Assembly: GCA_028583685.1 (NCBI GenBank)
Contig: JAMXIF010000003.1
Coordinates: forward strand, 78,432,558 to 78,496,557
Length of the DNA: 64,000 bases
Direction of reading: 5' to 3'
Origin: Petaurus breviceps papuanus
Taxonomy: Eukaryota; Chordata; Mammalia; Diprotodontia; Petauridae
The notes under the pieces are model-generated. The model saw only the letters and a list, made by a program, of their open reading frames with translations, had not been told where the DNA came from and did not search any database. This document shows, piece after piece, positions 1-11,564 of this stretch. Positions within the stretch are counted from its first letter, which is position 1; every line of letters starts with the position of its first letter. A program made the position numbers and the translations under genes.

Positions 1-107
1 CTATCCCTCATTATATTTCTCCTAGTTTACATTAAAAAGAAATATATGGAACACAAAACTAAGGGAAGCTAATGGAGGAAGAACACAAAAGACTGGCTTG
101 GTTCAAA

Positions 108-918
108 CAATCAGTCAATAAGCATTGTTGTGTCCCCTATCTATATTCCCTGAGGGTACAAAGTTAAAAAGAAAATCTCTGCCCTTTAGAAGTTTCCATT
201 CTACTGAAGGAAACAACATATACACAAATAAGTCAACAAAAAAATATATATATAAGCTATTTTTTTTAAATGGGAGGGGAGAGGTACAGGCAACAGGGGT
301 CAGGAAAGGCTTCATATAGAAGGTAGCACTTGAACTGATTTCTGGTGGAAGGTAGGGATTCTAAGTGGCGGACTTGAGGAGGGAAATTTTTCTAGGTAGA
401 GGGGATAGTGAAGACAGTTTTATAAGAGTAGTGGTCAAGAGCGATCTGAGGCTGGTGACAAATGCTGATGTTGATAAAAACTCATTCTGAGATCTTATTT
501 CAATGTACAACAATGAATCCATTGACATGGATATTCCATTGTTGAGGTTAGGAAGGGGGGGGTGCATTCCAAGAATGTGTGGGTAGTGTGTTTAAAGGTA
601 GAGAGCTGGGCAATGGAATGTAGGTTAGTTTGACTGGAATAGAAAATGTGTATAGGAGAGCAATGTGAAAAATACTGGAAATATTAGCAATTCCAAAATT
701 TAGGAATTCTCAGTAGGAGTTATATTGTGGAAGGTTGTCAATGCTAGGTTGAAGATTTTTAAATTTTATATTAGAGACAACCATGAACCACCAAAGATTC
801 CAAAATAGCAGGGAAAAATGGACAGGTCTACACTTTGGAAATATCTACCTGGCAGTTATATGGAAGCTGGATTAATATGGAATTAATTAAGCTAATAGAA
901 TCAAGGAGACCAATAAGA
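108..918 (-). mobile_element. L2 LINE, 3' half, minus strand
   Basis: It opens with the reverse complement of the L2 3' end ('caatcagtcaataagcattg'), then the antisense of the 'gggcagggactgt...' tail. It continues as degraded antisense ORF2 ('gtgtataggagagcaatgtg'). It carries many indels, so it is an old copy. Confidence 0.65.
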
Positions 919-1022
919 AGAATTGCCTAGGGTCACAAAGCTACTAAATGGTGAAACTGTGATTTGAATTCATGTCTCCTGTCTCCAATTCCTTAATTCT
1001 TTTCTCTACAACATGCTGTCTC
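919..1022 (-). mobile_element. MIR fragment
   Basis: 'attgcctagggtcacaaagc' followed by 'tttgaattcatgtctcctgt' is the antisense CORE-SINE body, and it ends in '...acaacatgctgtctc' as the antisense 5' head. Confidence 0.65.
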
Positions 1023-1980
1023 TGTAGTCAAAGAAGTAAACTCTCTTGATTTTGGCTTAAAGAGATTTCTCTAGAGTCATTCTTGATCTAGACAAATTTG
1101 GCTAAATTCCCACCTTAACATGGGAATTTCAATCCTTTCCTTCTCAATCTGTAAATTGTTGCAAATAAAGAAAACATAGGGACACTGATTCTGTAGGTGC
1201 TTGGTTCAAATTATAGGTAGTAAATTGTGAATGTGACATCTAAGGCTGATAGTTTGAATCCAGTTTGGGGAAAGTGTTTTTTTTAAACCCTCAGAGAATT
1301 TACTGAAATTTTGATAATATCCCTAGTATTATATTCAAGGATAAATAACTTGTTCCTATATCAACTTGTTTTGGGAGAATGTAAGCCAATTGGGTGATGT
1401 TTCTGGTATGATGCAGTAGGTTATGAAAAATATAGGCTTCCTAGCCCAAGGCTCTTTTTGTAAATGGGTGATATGCTTACAAATAGTTCCAATGAAGTTC
1501 CTGCAGCCACAATCAGAGAAGCTTCTCTAACTTACCATATTTTCCTCCCCCTCTTCCATTCTCCTGAACACTTAAATAAAAATTCCTCATCACTTTACTG
1601 GAGTGCAAACTACCCCAGAGTGTCCCATTAGTTTTCCAAAGAAAAGACAAAATGCCCATGTTCTCAAAAATCCAGCTTTTAAAAGTTTGAATTTTTTTTT
1701 CTCTTTTACAAAATTGAGCTATGACTTAATATTACCATTTCCTGCTGGGTATTGTAGCCATAGGACTGAACTCCAATGGACCAGCTGCTCTGTTCTAAAT
1801 GTTTGTGCTTCAGGCCCTTCTTTGGTTTTCAGATCTCAGAATGAGGGTTGTCTCTCTGATTTGCCAATGCTTGGCCCTGGTGCAGTTTGTCGTCCTTCAT
1901 CTGCTGTAGTTGTTAGCCAAGCAAATCTTTTATGCTTCACAGGCAGGCCTTTATACCAAAAATCGCATGAAGTAATCAAT
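1023..1980. other. No recognised feature
   Basis: AT-rich intronic sequence in which I recognise no repeat family, exon or RNA. A 135-codon open frame at 1603-2010 has no family resemblance and I treat it as chance. Confidence 0.5.
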
Positions 1981-1997
1981 GTTTTGTCATTAACTTT

Positions 1998-2680
1998 TTT
2001 AAAAAATTAAATTGGTTTGTTTATTTACTTTTAGTTTATAACATTCAGTTCCACAGTCCCTTGAGTTTCAAATTTTCTCCCCCTCCTTCTCTTCCCTCCC
2101 CCCTATCATGGCAACCTGCACTCAAATATAGGATCTGTAAATATCTTCACATTAATCATTAGTCAGGTTGTAAAGAAGGATTATAACTGATGGAATGATC
2201 AGTGGGAAATAGGAAACAAAACAAGACAAGAAAAAGAAACACAGCAAGTAGTTTGTTTTACTCTGCATTCAGACTCCGCATCTCTTTCTCTGGATGTGGA
2301 TATCTCTTTCGATCGAGTCTTTTGGAGTTGTCTTATAACCTTACAGTGCAGAGAGGAGCCCAGTCTATCAAGGTTACTCGTCACACATATGCTGTGTCTA
2401 TAATTGTGTACCGAGTTCTCCTGGTTCTGCTCTTCTCGCTCAGCATCAGTTTATATAAGTTTCTCCAGGTTATTATGAAGTCCATCTGCTCCTCATTTCT
2501 TATAGCACAGTAGTATTCCATTACATTCATATATCACAACTTGTTCAGCCATTCCCCAATTGATGGGCATCCCCCCTTGTTTTCTAATTCTTTGCCACCA
2601 CAAAAAGAGCTGCTATAAATATTTTTGTACATACGGGTCCTCCCACTTCTCTGATCTCTTTGGGATACAACCCTAGAAGT
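1998..2680 (-). mobile_element. L1 LINE, 3' fragment, minus strand
   Basis: Antisense 3' UTR and the end of ORF2, including 'agcacagtagtattccatta', 'cattccccaattgatgggca' and 'aaaaagagctgctataaata', the marsupial L1 ORF2 C-terminal stretch. The poly(A) side is the T/A-rich stretch near 1998. A likely target-site duplication is tgtcattaactttt near 1986 and tgtcactaacttt near 2685. The copy is truncated to about 0.7 kb. Confidence 0.75.
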
Positions 2681-2822
2681 GATATGTCACTAACTTTAAA
2701 AAAATTTATAATTAACTGATAATTTTATGGGTCCTCCTCCCACTTCTCTGATCTCTTGGGATAAAACCCTAGAAGTGATATGTCATTAACTTAAAAAAAA
2801 TTTATAATTAACTGATAATTTT
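2635..2822 (+). repeat. 94-bp tandem duplication across an L1 insertion junction
   Basis: Copy 1 is 2635-2728 and copy 2 is 2729-2822. Both start gggtcctcc, contain 'ccctagaagtgatatgtca' and end 'aattaactgataatttt', with about 93% identity by eye. The unit joins the truncated end of the L1 to its flank, so the duplication came after the L1 insertion. Confidence 0.85.
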
Positions 2823-2839
2823 GCATTTAACACAATAGT

Positions 2840-3037
2840 ATCACAGAATCATAGAACTGTTATAGATGGAATGACCATCTGATCCAATCCATATCTGTAA
2901 CATATAGTTAAGTAAGTAGATTATCTAGCTCTGCTTGAAGTAGTTAGTTATCTATCTTTACTTGAAGACCTCTAAAGAGGGAGAACCTACTACTTCTTGA
3001 GGCATCACATTCCACTTTTGGACAGCTCTAATTATTA
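2840..3037 (-). mobile_element. L3/CR1 LINE 3' part, minus strand (first segment)
   Basis: 'atcacagaatcatagaactg', 'gaagacctctaaagagggag' and 'cattccacttttggacagct' are the antisense of the L3 ORF2 end and its 3' tail. The element is broken by a MAR1 SINE and resumes at 3311. Confidence 0.75.
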
Positions 3038-3298
3038 GGGGCAGCTAGGTGTTGCAGTGGATATAGCACTGTGCTCAAAATTAGGAAGGCTCATCTTCCT
3101 GAGTTCAAATCTGACCTCAGACATTTTCTAGCTGTGTGACCCTGAACAAGTCATTTAACCCTGTTTGCCTCAGTTCCTCATCTGTAAAATGAGCTGGGAA
3201 AGGAAATGGCAATCCACTCCAGTATTTTTTGCCAAGAAAACCCCAAATGGGGCCACAAATAGTCAGACACAACTGAAAAACAACTGAATAAAAACAAA
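3038..3298 (+). mobile_element. MAR1-type SINE with RTE tail
   Basis: tRNA-like head 'ggggcagctaggtgttgcag', body 'gctgtgtgaccctgaacaag', then the RTE-derived tail 'actccagtattttttgccaa' and 'agtcagacacaactgaaa'. The flanks aattattag (3030-3038) and aatttattag (3301-3310) are a probable target-site duplication. It sits inside an L3. Confidence 0.88.
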
Positions 3299-3310
3299 AG
3301 AATTTATTAG

Positions 3311-3630
3311 GAGATTCTTCCTGATCTCAAGCCTAAAGGTGCCTCTTTATAATTCCTAATCATTGCCGCTATTGCCACCTCCTGAGACAAAACCCGTCTA
3401 ATTCCTCTTCCATGGAAGTACGTGGAAGACATTTATCGTGTTATCTCCCAGCCCTGTCACTGAGCCTTCTTGTTTCCAAGACTAACATCCCCAGGGTCTT
3501 TATTTGATCCAATATGATATCATCTTGGTTGAATTCTTTTGGGGTCTCCCCACTTACAATTATCTGTTTTAAACTGAGATGCCCAGAACTGAACACAGAA
3601 CTTTAGACATGGTCTGACTAAAATAGGAAT
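3311..3630 (-). mobile_element. L3/CR1 LINE, minus strand (second segment)
   Basis: Continues the antisense L3 after the SINE: 'attcttcctgatctcaagcc', 'ctgagatgcccagaactgaa' and 'cacagaactttagacatggt', the antisense of the conserved CR1/L3 reverse-transcriptase end. Confidence 0.7.
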
Positions 3631-4155
3631 GAATGAATTAACATTATCTATGTTGTAGTGGGTAAGATAGAAGGGATGAGAGAGTAGTCAGAGCAGAAGT
3701 CACAGATTGTGAAATAACTGAGGGGTGGAGAGAATAGAGATCACAAGGAGGATAAGGAACAAGGCAAGGGAATGGAAGACATAAGGTAAAATAAGGAATT
3801 TCAGAACGCATGGATATAGAAGTGGACCACTTGTGGGTGATGGCAAGATGATGGCATAGGATAAGATAAAGGAATTTCAGAATTTGTTAACATGGAAATA
3901 AAACCACTTGTGGGGTGATGGCAAGATGAAGGGTATGACTATCTCTATGTGTATCTAAGGTATAGTGAGGAAGTAGGTTGTGAAGATTGAGTGGACTGAG
4001 GAATTAGGAAATTAAGGTATCAGAGAAGCATCAATATTTATTTTCAAGTCCCTTAATATTAGAGGAGAAATTGGAATAGACAGACTATGAGCCAGGGACT
4101 GAACTCCCTGAGAAAGGAGGGAGAATGTCCTAGGAGTTTGAAAGATAATGACCTC
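3631..4155. repeat. Unassigned purine-rich stretch with a ~72-bp imperfect tandem duplication
   Basis: Two units starting near 3786 and 3858 share 'aaggaatttcagaa', 'ccacttgtgg' and 'gtgatggcaagatga'. The stretch resembles antisense L2 upstream sequence but I cannot place it firmly. Confidence 0.4.
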
Positions 4156-4156
4156 T

Positions 4157-4520
4157 TTGTATACAGTAACAGCAATATTGTCAAGATAATCAACTGTGAA
4201 AGACTTAGCTAGTCTGATTAATGATCCAAGATAATTCCAAAGGACTCATGATGAAAAAAATGCTATCTCCTTCCAGAGAGAACTGATGAACTCTGACTGC
4301 AAATTGAAATATAATTTTTTCACTTTCTTTTCTTTCTTTTTTGCAATATGCCAATATGGAAATGTTTTGCATGATTTCACATGTATAATTGATATACCAC
4401 TTGCCTTCTCAATGGGTGAGGAAATGGTTGGTAGGAGGGAGAGAATTTGGAACTCAAAATTAAAAAAAAAAAGGATGTCCAAAATAAATTAATAATAAAT
4501 GTAAAAAACTTTAAAAAGGT
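4157..4520 (+). mobile_element. L1 LINE 3' end, 5'-truncated
   Basis: Begins in 'acagtaacagcaatattgtc', then 'aaggactcatgatgaaaaaa', 'tttgcatgatttcacatgta' and 'gagaatttggaactcaaaat', followed by an A-rich tail. This is the marsupial L1 3' UTR and is close kin of the copy at 49296-49760. Confidence 0.8.
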
Positions 4521-5055
4521 AAATGTTTCTCTCAATCATAGAAAAAGATAATGGCCATAAGCATCTGGAATGGGTGATAAATCTGGATAATGTGAAGCTC
4601 AAAGGAGATTAGTGATAGTAGTAGAGGGAGAATCTGAAGGTGGCATTGGGGAATTTGGTTTGCACATGGCTAGTCAAAGGTTCAGAATCACTTAGATGGA
4701 GACAGTATAAGAGGACAGGAATATGGTAACTATTAAAGAAACGAGTCCAGGAAGAATATCAGTCACTGGAGAGAGGTCTGTTGATGGCAAGGGGTTAAAC
4801 TGTGCCAGGTTGTTCTTTTAGGTCCAACCTTGTGGCAGGTGGTGATGTGTCCTTTGAGGCTCCTGGAGGATCACTTCACAGCATGCAGGAGCATGTGCAG
4901 ATATGAACAGGAACTCAGGAGGTGTGAGGTGGCAGTGTGAGGTAAGGTCAATGCTGGAGAAGACCCAGAAGTGGGGAGGTAGGTGGTGGAGTCTTACCCC
5001 AGCTTTGGATGTATCTGGCCTGCAGGGATTTGCACTATTTCTCTTACTCTATTAT
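4521..5055. other. No recognised feature
   Basis: Purine-rich intronic sequence resembling the stretch upstream of the L1 at 4157, so the L1 may have landed inside one older repeat. No exon or RNA seen. Confidence 0.4.
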
Positions 5056-5632
5056 TTAGATTACAGTCAGACCACACTTATCATTTCCTGATCTCATTCT
5101 GTCTTTGACTATTTCTACTCCTTTGTTCATAACACTCCTACTTCTAATCTTTGTGAGCAGAAATCTTTCTTTTGTTCCAGGGCCCAGCTCAGAGGCTAAC
5201 TTCTCTAGGAAACATTCAGTAATTCAGTTCTCCACCTAGCTGAAAGTGGTCCTTTCCTTTTAAATATTCATATAGTACCTCTCCTTTGGATTTACCAGGG
5301 TGTCAGCTGGTAGTTTAATAGATAACACATGTGATTATAGATCCCCAAATCCTGGGTTCCAGACTGGTTTTATTTGTAAGCTATTCAAGGCCAAGACCTA
5401 TTTTTTTGTCTTTGTGTTTCCAGTAGCTAGCACAGTGAAGGTGCTTAACAAATCATTGTTAAATTGAATTGGATGATCCCATTTGAATTTGTATTATAAT
5501 TATTTACTTCTACGTCTTATCTTTCTTCATAAACTTCTTGATGGCAGAGACCATCTTATTTCATCTTTATATTCTTAGCAACTAGCACAGTCTAGTAAAC
5601 ATTAATATATTTAGGATTCTTGTTGAATCAAG
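5056..5632 (+). mobile_element. L2 LINE 3' fragments
   Basis: 'gctcagaggctaacttctct' and 'agctgaaagtggtcctttcc' match the end of L2. Two successive L2-type 3' tails follow: '...agtagctagcacagtgaagg' near 5423 and '...agcaactagcacagtctagt' near 5577. There are probably two copies or one rearranged copy. Confidence 0.6.
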
Positions 5633-5694
5633 ATGGTTTATACCTCAAACAGCAGCCTTACAATAATCATTACATGTCATATCATCTTCCCACC

Positions 5695-5872
5695 TTTCTT
5701 ATGGCAATTCTATGAGATTGGCTATGCAAATTGTCCCATTTTAAAAGCAAAGAAACAATCTCTGAGATGATAAGTGATTTGACCAGTCATATAGTTAATG
5801 AAAAATGGAACTGAGACTTAGACCCAGGTATTTTAAGTCCAGTTCTTTCTATTAGGTCATACTATTTCACCA
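5695..5872 (-). mobile_element. MIR, minus strand
   Basis: Antisense CORE-SINE: 'tctatgagattggctatgca', 'gatgataagtgatttgacca', 'gacttagacccaggtatttt' and the 5' head remnant 'tattaggtcatac'. Confidence 0.65.
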
Positions 5873-6252
5873 TTTTATCTTCTAATCAAACGCTGAAAGA
5901 GACAGGTGGATCATCAAACACCTCTGTTTAGGCTTACTTGTCAATCAATGGCTCTGCTCCCATATTGTTGGGAGTTCCTCCTGCTGAATCCAACTACTGT
6001 CTCAATACTTAAACCTGAATGACATAGTCAAGCAAATTTGTTTAACTAGAAAAAGGAAATATATAGGATTTTTTAAAAAAGAGAAGTCACAAACTTTCTA
6101 GGCATATTTCCATATTAACCATAAGCTTCAACCTTCTAACCAAAGCTTTCTTCCCAAATGGAGTTCTAACAGATTACCTTAGGTTCTTCCTTATTGTGGC
6201 CTTAGTGCCCAGGGTTGTGAGCTTGGGAAACACAGGGCTTAAGACTTGTCAC
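5873..6252. other. No recognised feature
   Basis: AT-rich intronic sequence with no repeat or gene that I recognise. Confidence 0.4.
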
Positions 6253-6722
6253 TCATAAAGTCTTTGGGATATGCATCCTAAAGCTGAGTATTTGAGGCTG
6301 CTCCTCTTGCAGATAGCAGAAAGCAGTATCAGGAATCTTAGCTATTGCTGCAGCCTCCAAAGATACTGGAAGTTCAGGAATCATACAGTTACAGATGGGT
6401 ACCTTTCTCCTGAGAATGCGAGAAGACTCTGAATCAAGTCCCTGCCCAGGCCCAAATACTTCCATTTGATACTGGGTTTCCATAGGAGATGAGGGATCAT
6501 GATAATCATCCTAATTCTAGCTCTCTACACATGTGGCTGCCGTTCTTCCTCTTTTTTCTTTCACACCTATGTACCACATGCTTATTCTTCAACATGACCA
6601 CTGCCCAATGTAACCTGAGTTCTCAGGGAGTTGGGTCATCAATTGTATTGCCTTGCCAGTGCCTTATTCCAGGGGAGTACCCCTGCTTTGGGTGTGATTA
6701 TAGACATGGCCTCTCAAAGTAA
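6253..6722. other. Two short back-to-back open frames, unassigned
   Basis: A 76-codon frame lies on the minus strand (6253-6483, starting METQYQMEVFGPGQ) and a 77-codon frame on the plus strand (6489-6722). The plus frame has a hydrophobic run (PFFLFFLSHLCTTCLFF), then GSSIVLPC, which looks like the first strand of an Ig domain, and it is followed at once by a consensus-like donor (A|gtaagg). I recognise neither product. No acceptor, homologue or partner exon supports them, so both may be chance. The stretch shows no repeat family that I recognise. Confidence 0.2.
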
Positions 6723-7394
6723 GGAGTTACAACATTAGTTTCTCAAAGTATGCTTGCAATTAATTCCTCTAGCTAGGTATCTATTCTTTATGGCTTACAG
6801 CTATCAGGCTTCCTGACCTTCCTTTGGAGACATTTGCTAGGGCTCTGAGCTGGAGCTATCCTTTAGGTGTTCTGTATCAGTTCATTCTGTTGGACTATTC
6901 CCCTAATCTATGAAATTAGAAGCATTTCCTTCACTCTTGGGTTCCTTCTTAGGTAAAAAGTGAGTTTTAGGACTTGGCTCACCTATAACTTCCTCTTCTC
7001 TTACATGTCTAATTCAACCAGGAAACTTTTGTGACAAGTATGGAATGTCTATGTAACTCAGACAGGTTTGGGCAGATTTTGAGTTTTTGGCATTCTGAAG
7101 AACTGTTTGATCACTGTAGTCTGCGTAGCTAAGAAATCTCAGCCATCCTGGAAGCTGGCAGTGGGCAAATATGCTGAGTGTTTTCTTAGGGTTACACATA
7201 GGTGGCCAAAACTATCAATTAAAAAAAATACAACCTCAAAGAACAGGCAGTAATATTAAGGATTGTCTATGAGAAAACTATCTTAGCGGGGACGCCTTAA
7301 ACTGCTGACAGGAAGATAACAGGAACTTGTTTAAGTCTGGGCAAATGTTATTTTTGTACAGGCAAGCCCTAAGTAACAATAGATTCACATTTTT
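6723..7394. other. No recognised feature
   Basis: Intronic sequence without an identifiable repeat, exon or RNA. Confidence 0.45.
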
Positions 7395-7615
7395 TAAAAA
7401 AGCACTCTAATATTTACATAACACTTTCCTCACAATCCTGTGAGGTAGGTAGTATAAATATAATTATACCTCCCCCACACACATATAATTATGTTTTACA
7501 GATCAGGAAGCTGAGGTGAAATGACAACTAAGGTCACAAGACTAGGAACTATAGAATAGAGAGCTTGAATCCAGACCTTCTAAATCCCGCATTTAACACC
7601 ACAGCACATTATCAT
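7395..7615 (-). mobile_element. MIR, minus strand
   Basis: Antisense MIR: 'aacactttcctcacaatcct', 'gtgaggtaggtagtataaat', 'gatcaggaagctgaggtgaa' and 'gaatccagaccttctaaatc'. A short (ca/ta)-rich insertion lies in the middle. Confidence 0.75.
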
Positions 7616-7792
7616 TCTGAGAGGTGACATGTCTATTTTCAAAATGAGCACTTGGTAAACAGAAAGACATATTTATAGATTTAATTATCATCCATTTCTT
7701 AAGGGCCCTGAGAGACCAACTTTTGATAACTATGACCTACTTCCCATTGATATAGCCAAGGAATTAGTGGAAGAATAAATAGTAGATTGTAG

Positions 7793-7837
7793 TGCAGGGG
7801 TTTTTAACCTGGATTCCATGAACTTAAAAAACATTTT
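7793..7837 (-). mobile_element. TIR-type repeat, one end (host of the L1)
   Basis: 'ggtttttaacctggattcca' and 'tgaacttaaaaaac' match one end of a repeat also seen at 21069-21475 and 29345-29572. The rest lies beyond the L1 at 10179-10337. Confidence 0.55.
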
Positions 7838-10178
7838 TTTAAAAATTTGATTTTTTCCCAATTGCCTATAAAAACAATTTTTAACATTTCTTTTAAAAAA
7901 TTTTTGAGTTAGAAATTCTCACCCTTCTGCCTCCCTGCCCCCTCATTGGGAAAGCAGCCAATTTTCTATAGCTTATATATATGCAGTTATATGATACATA
8001 TTTTCATATTAGACATATTGTGAAAGAAAACAGACGAAAAAAACCAAACCCAAACCAAAAAAGAAAGTGAAGAATAGTATGCTTTGATCTACGTTCAAAC
8101 TTCATTCATTCTTTCTTTGGAAGTGGATAGCATTTTTTAAAAACTATGAGTCTTTTTGGAATTTTCTTGGATCATTGTATTGCTGAGAATAGCTAAACCA
8201 GTCACAATTGATCATTGTACAATATTACTATCCTATGTAAAATGGTCTCCTCATTCTGTTTACTTCACTTTGCATCAGTTCATGTAAATCTTTCCAAGTT
8301 TTCTGAAATCATCCTGCTCAACATTTCTCATAGCACAATAGTAGTATAGCATAATAGCATAGTACAATCCTTGTTCACAAGTACACAACTTGTTCATTCA
8401 TTCCCCAATTGATGGGTATCCCCTCAATGTCCAATTCTCTGCCACCACTAAAAGAGCTACTATAAATATTTTTGTACAAATAGGTTCTTCCCCCTTCCCC
8501 CTCCCCTTATTTTATCTCTTTGGGATGCAGACCTAGTAGTGGTATTACTGGGTCAAAGGGTATGTATGCACAGTTTTATAGCCCTTTGGGTATAGATCAG
8601 AACTGCTCTCAAGAATGATCAGATCAGTTCACAACTCTACCAACTGTGCATTAGTGTCCCAATTTTCCCACATCCCCTCCAAAACTTATAATTTTCCTTT
8701 TCTGTCATATTATTTAATATGATAATGTGAGGTGGTACTTCAGAGTTGTTTTAATTTACATTTCTCTAATTAATAGTAATATAGAGCATTTTTATATGAC
8801 TATAGAGAGCTTTCATTTCTTCACCTGAAAAGTATCTGCTCATGTCTTTTTACCACTTACCAACTGGGGAATGACTTGTAGTCTTATAAATTTGACTCAA
8901 TTCTCTATATACTTTAGAAATGAGGCCTTTATCAGAGACACTGACTATAAAAATTGTTCCCCAGCTTTCTGTTTTCCTTCCAATTTTGGTAATATTGGCT
9001 TCATTTGTGCAACCCCTTTTTAATTTAATGTAATCAAAAGTATCCATTTTACATCTTGTAACATTCCCTATCTCTTGTTTGGTCATAAACATTTTTTCCC
9101 ATAGATCTGACAGGTAAACTATTCCTAATTTGCTTCCCTAATTTGGCTATGGTATAACCCTTTATATTTAAATTATATACACATTTTGACCTTATCTTGG
9201 CATACAATGTGAGATGTTGGTCTATACCTAGTTTCTGCCAAATTTTCCCAGTTTTCCCAATGGTTTTTGTCAAATAATGAGTTCTTGTCCCCAAAGCTGG
9301 GATCTTTACATTTATCAAATGCTAAATTACTATGGTCATTTACTAATGTGTATTGCATACCGAATTTATTCCACTGATCCATCACTCTGTTTCTTAGCCA
9401 GTGTCAGATAGTTTTGATAATTACTGCTTTACAATGCAATATGAGATCTGGCATGGCTAGGTCACCTTCCTCCATGTTTTTTTTTTCATTAATTCCCTTT
9501 ATATTCTTGATCTTTTGTTCTTCCAGATGAAGTTTGTTAATATTTTTCTAGCTCTATAAAATAATTTTTGGTAGTTTGATTGGTACAACACTGAATAAGT
9601 AAATTAAATTAGGTAGAATTGTCATTTTTATTATACTGGCTTGGCCTACCCATGAGCAATTAATATTTTTCCAATTGTTTAGGTCTAATTTGTTGTCTAA
9701 TTGAAAAATGTTTTGTAATTGTATTTTTATAGTTCCTGGATTTGTATTGGCAGGTAGATTATCAAATGTTTTATATTATCTTTAGTTACTTAAATGGAAT
9801 TTCTCTTTCTGTCTCTTCCAGTCTCTGTTAGACTTTGTTGGCAATACATAGAAATGTAATTATTTATGTGAGTTAATTTTATATACTACAACTTTGCTAA
9901 TGTTATTAATTATTTCAACTAGATTTTTGGTTGATTCTCTAGAATTCTTTATGTGTTCCATTATTTGATTTGCAAAAATTTATAGTTTTGTTTCCTTGTT
10001 GCCTTTCTAATTCCTTCCATTTTTCTTCTCTTACTGCTATAGCTAATATTTCTAGTACAATATTATATAACTGTAGTGATAATGGGCATCCTTGCTTTAC
10101 CCTGATATTATTGGGAAGGCTTTGAGCTTATCCTCATTACAGATAATGCTTGCTGATGGTTTTAGATAGATACTATGA
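7838..10178 (-). mobile_element. L1 LINE, 5'-truncated, minus strand (~2.3 kb)
   Basis: Antisense L1 3' UTR plus the C-terminal half of ORF2, including the end of the reverse transcriptase. Landmarks are 'cattccccaattgatgggta' (8401), 'tactgggtcaaagggtatgt' (8549), 'caccttcctccatgtttt' (9462) and 'aatgcttgctgatggtttta' (10144). It has many stops and is non-functional. It is truncated at about 10178, inside an older TIR-type repeat whose two parts flank it. Confidence 0.85.
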
Positions 10179-10337
10179 ATTTTTATAATTATCTTTCAAT
10201 ATAATTGGTTTCCTTTGTACATGCATAAATATATTTTGTTTTACACTTTAAAAACAAAATTCTGATGTATCCATAGACTTCCCCAGATTTCCAAGGGATT
10301 CATGACACAAAAAAAGGCTAAGAACTCTTGTTCTAGT
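10179..10337 (-). mobile_element. TIR-type repeat, other end (host of the L1)
   Basis: 'tttcaatataattggtttcc', 'agacttccccagatttccaa' and 'aggctaagaactcttgttct' complete the repeat begun at 7793. The terminal aggctaagaactc is the inverted partner of the gtttttaacct end, as expected of a short DNA-transposon copy. I cannot name the family. Confidence 0.55.
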
Positions 10338-10339
10338 GG

Positions 10340-10496
10340 AAAAGAAATTATAACTGGAGACATTCAGATCTAGCCATTAGCTGTGGGACATTAGGCAATT
10401 CACTTCTTAAGACCTCATTTTCTTCATCTATAAAGTAGAGCAGATGAATTCATTGATCTTCAGCTTCCCTTTTACCTGTAACATTCTATGATTCTG
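10340..10496 (+). mobile_element. MIR, plus strand
   Basis: 'agctgtgggacattaggcaa', 'cctcattttcttcatctata' and the ending 'taacattctatgattctg' give the plus-strand MIR order. Confidence 0.65.
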
Positions 10497-10527
10497 GTAA
10501 TGTTGCAGTGAAATGAAGATTATGCTG

Positions 10528-10695
10528 GTTGAGTGAGAAGAGTACAGAATTTGTAGTGAAAAGATCTGAGTTTTACCCTTAGCTCTGTCACTTAGTACCA
10601 ATACCACTTTATTTCTCTGGACCTCTTATCTGTAAAAAGTAAAGGAGTTTGACAAGATAATCTCCAATGTGCTTTATAGCTCCAAATCCTATGAT
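10528..10695 (+). mobile_element. MIR, plus strand (second in tandem)
   Basis: 'gagaagagtacagaatttgt', 'agctctgtcacttagtacca' and 'ctccaaatcctatgatc'. It lies just downstream of another MIR in the same orientation. Confidence 0.65.
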
Positions 10696-11560
10696 CAGTC
10701 ATGGATTTCCTTCTGTGTTTTGGTAGTTACCAACCCCAACTCAACTCTATGCCCTTCCCCATCCCATGACTATACCAGCGACTCCCCTTTAAGCATTACT
10801 CAATACTCAGTGGCTTTCCCTATGACCCCAGTCCTGATGGGAAAGTCTATTAATTTAAGCTTACATAAAATGCTAATTTAATCATAAAAAATCAATAAAA
10901 AAGAACCTTTTACAGCAGTAAATGAAATATCTCTCATCTCATATAGACGTAGTACCTGCTGTCTGGGGTCTAACCATATGGGGTCACATTAATTTGAGTC
11001 CAAGAAAATGAATATTCTATTCATGAAATACAGTTGTACAGAGTGCAGGATAATCTTACTTTTGAAAATACCCAAGATAGAAATAACAGAAGTCTATTGA
11101 AATCATCTCCTGCTACTAAACCTGTAAGACTTAATTGACTTTTATGTGTTATTATCTTGGGACTTGCAAAATGAATAATTCTAAGTGATTTTAACTCCAT
11201 GAGGAGAAAACTGTGATTTAAAAACACTTCTTGGTGTTTATTAGTTTTTTTTTTCCAAGCTCTGTTCTCTGGGATATAAAGTGAGATTTTTTATACTCCA
11301 TCTGTTCCACCTGACCTATATTTACTTACAGGAAGCCACCTCTTGTTACACAAACAGGTTTATTCTTTTATATTATGCCATAATTAATGAAGCATGCAGA
11401 ACCTCTCAATTACAGTGCACCTATAAGAGTAATAACCTTACCCCTTCCTGCCAGGTAGGCATATAATCATCACAGACCACCAGACCTACAACAGTAGCCA
11501 TACTATTTCTAATAGGAACTATAACTTTATGTACTTTAAAGAATCCAGTTAAGTCAAGGA
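10696..11560. other. No recognised feature
   Basis: Intronic sequence. I see no repeat family or exon. Confidence 0.45.
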
Positions 11561-11564
11561 ACTC

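Noticed and set aside
1603-2010. 135-codon plus-strand open frame
   Set aside because: No domain, no splice context that I can defend, and its end runs into the L1 tail.
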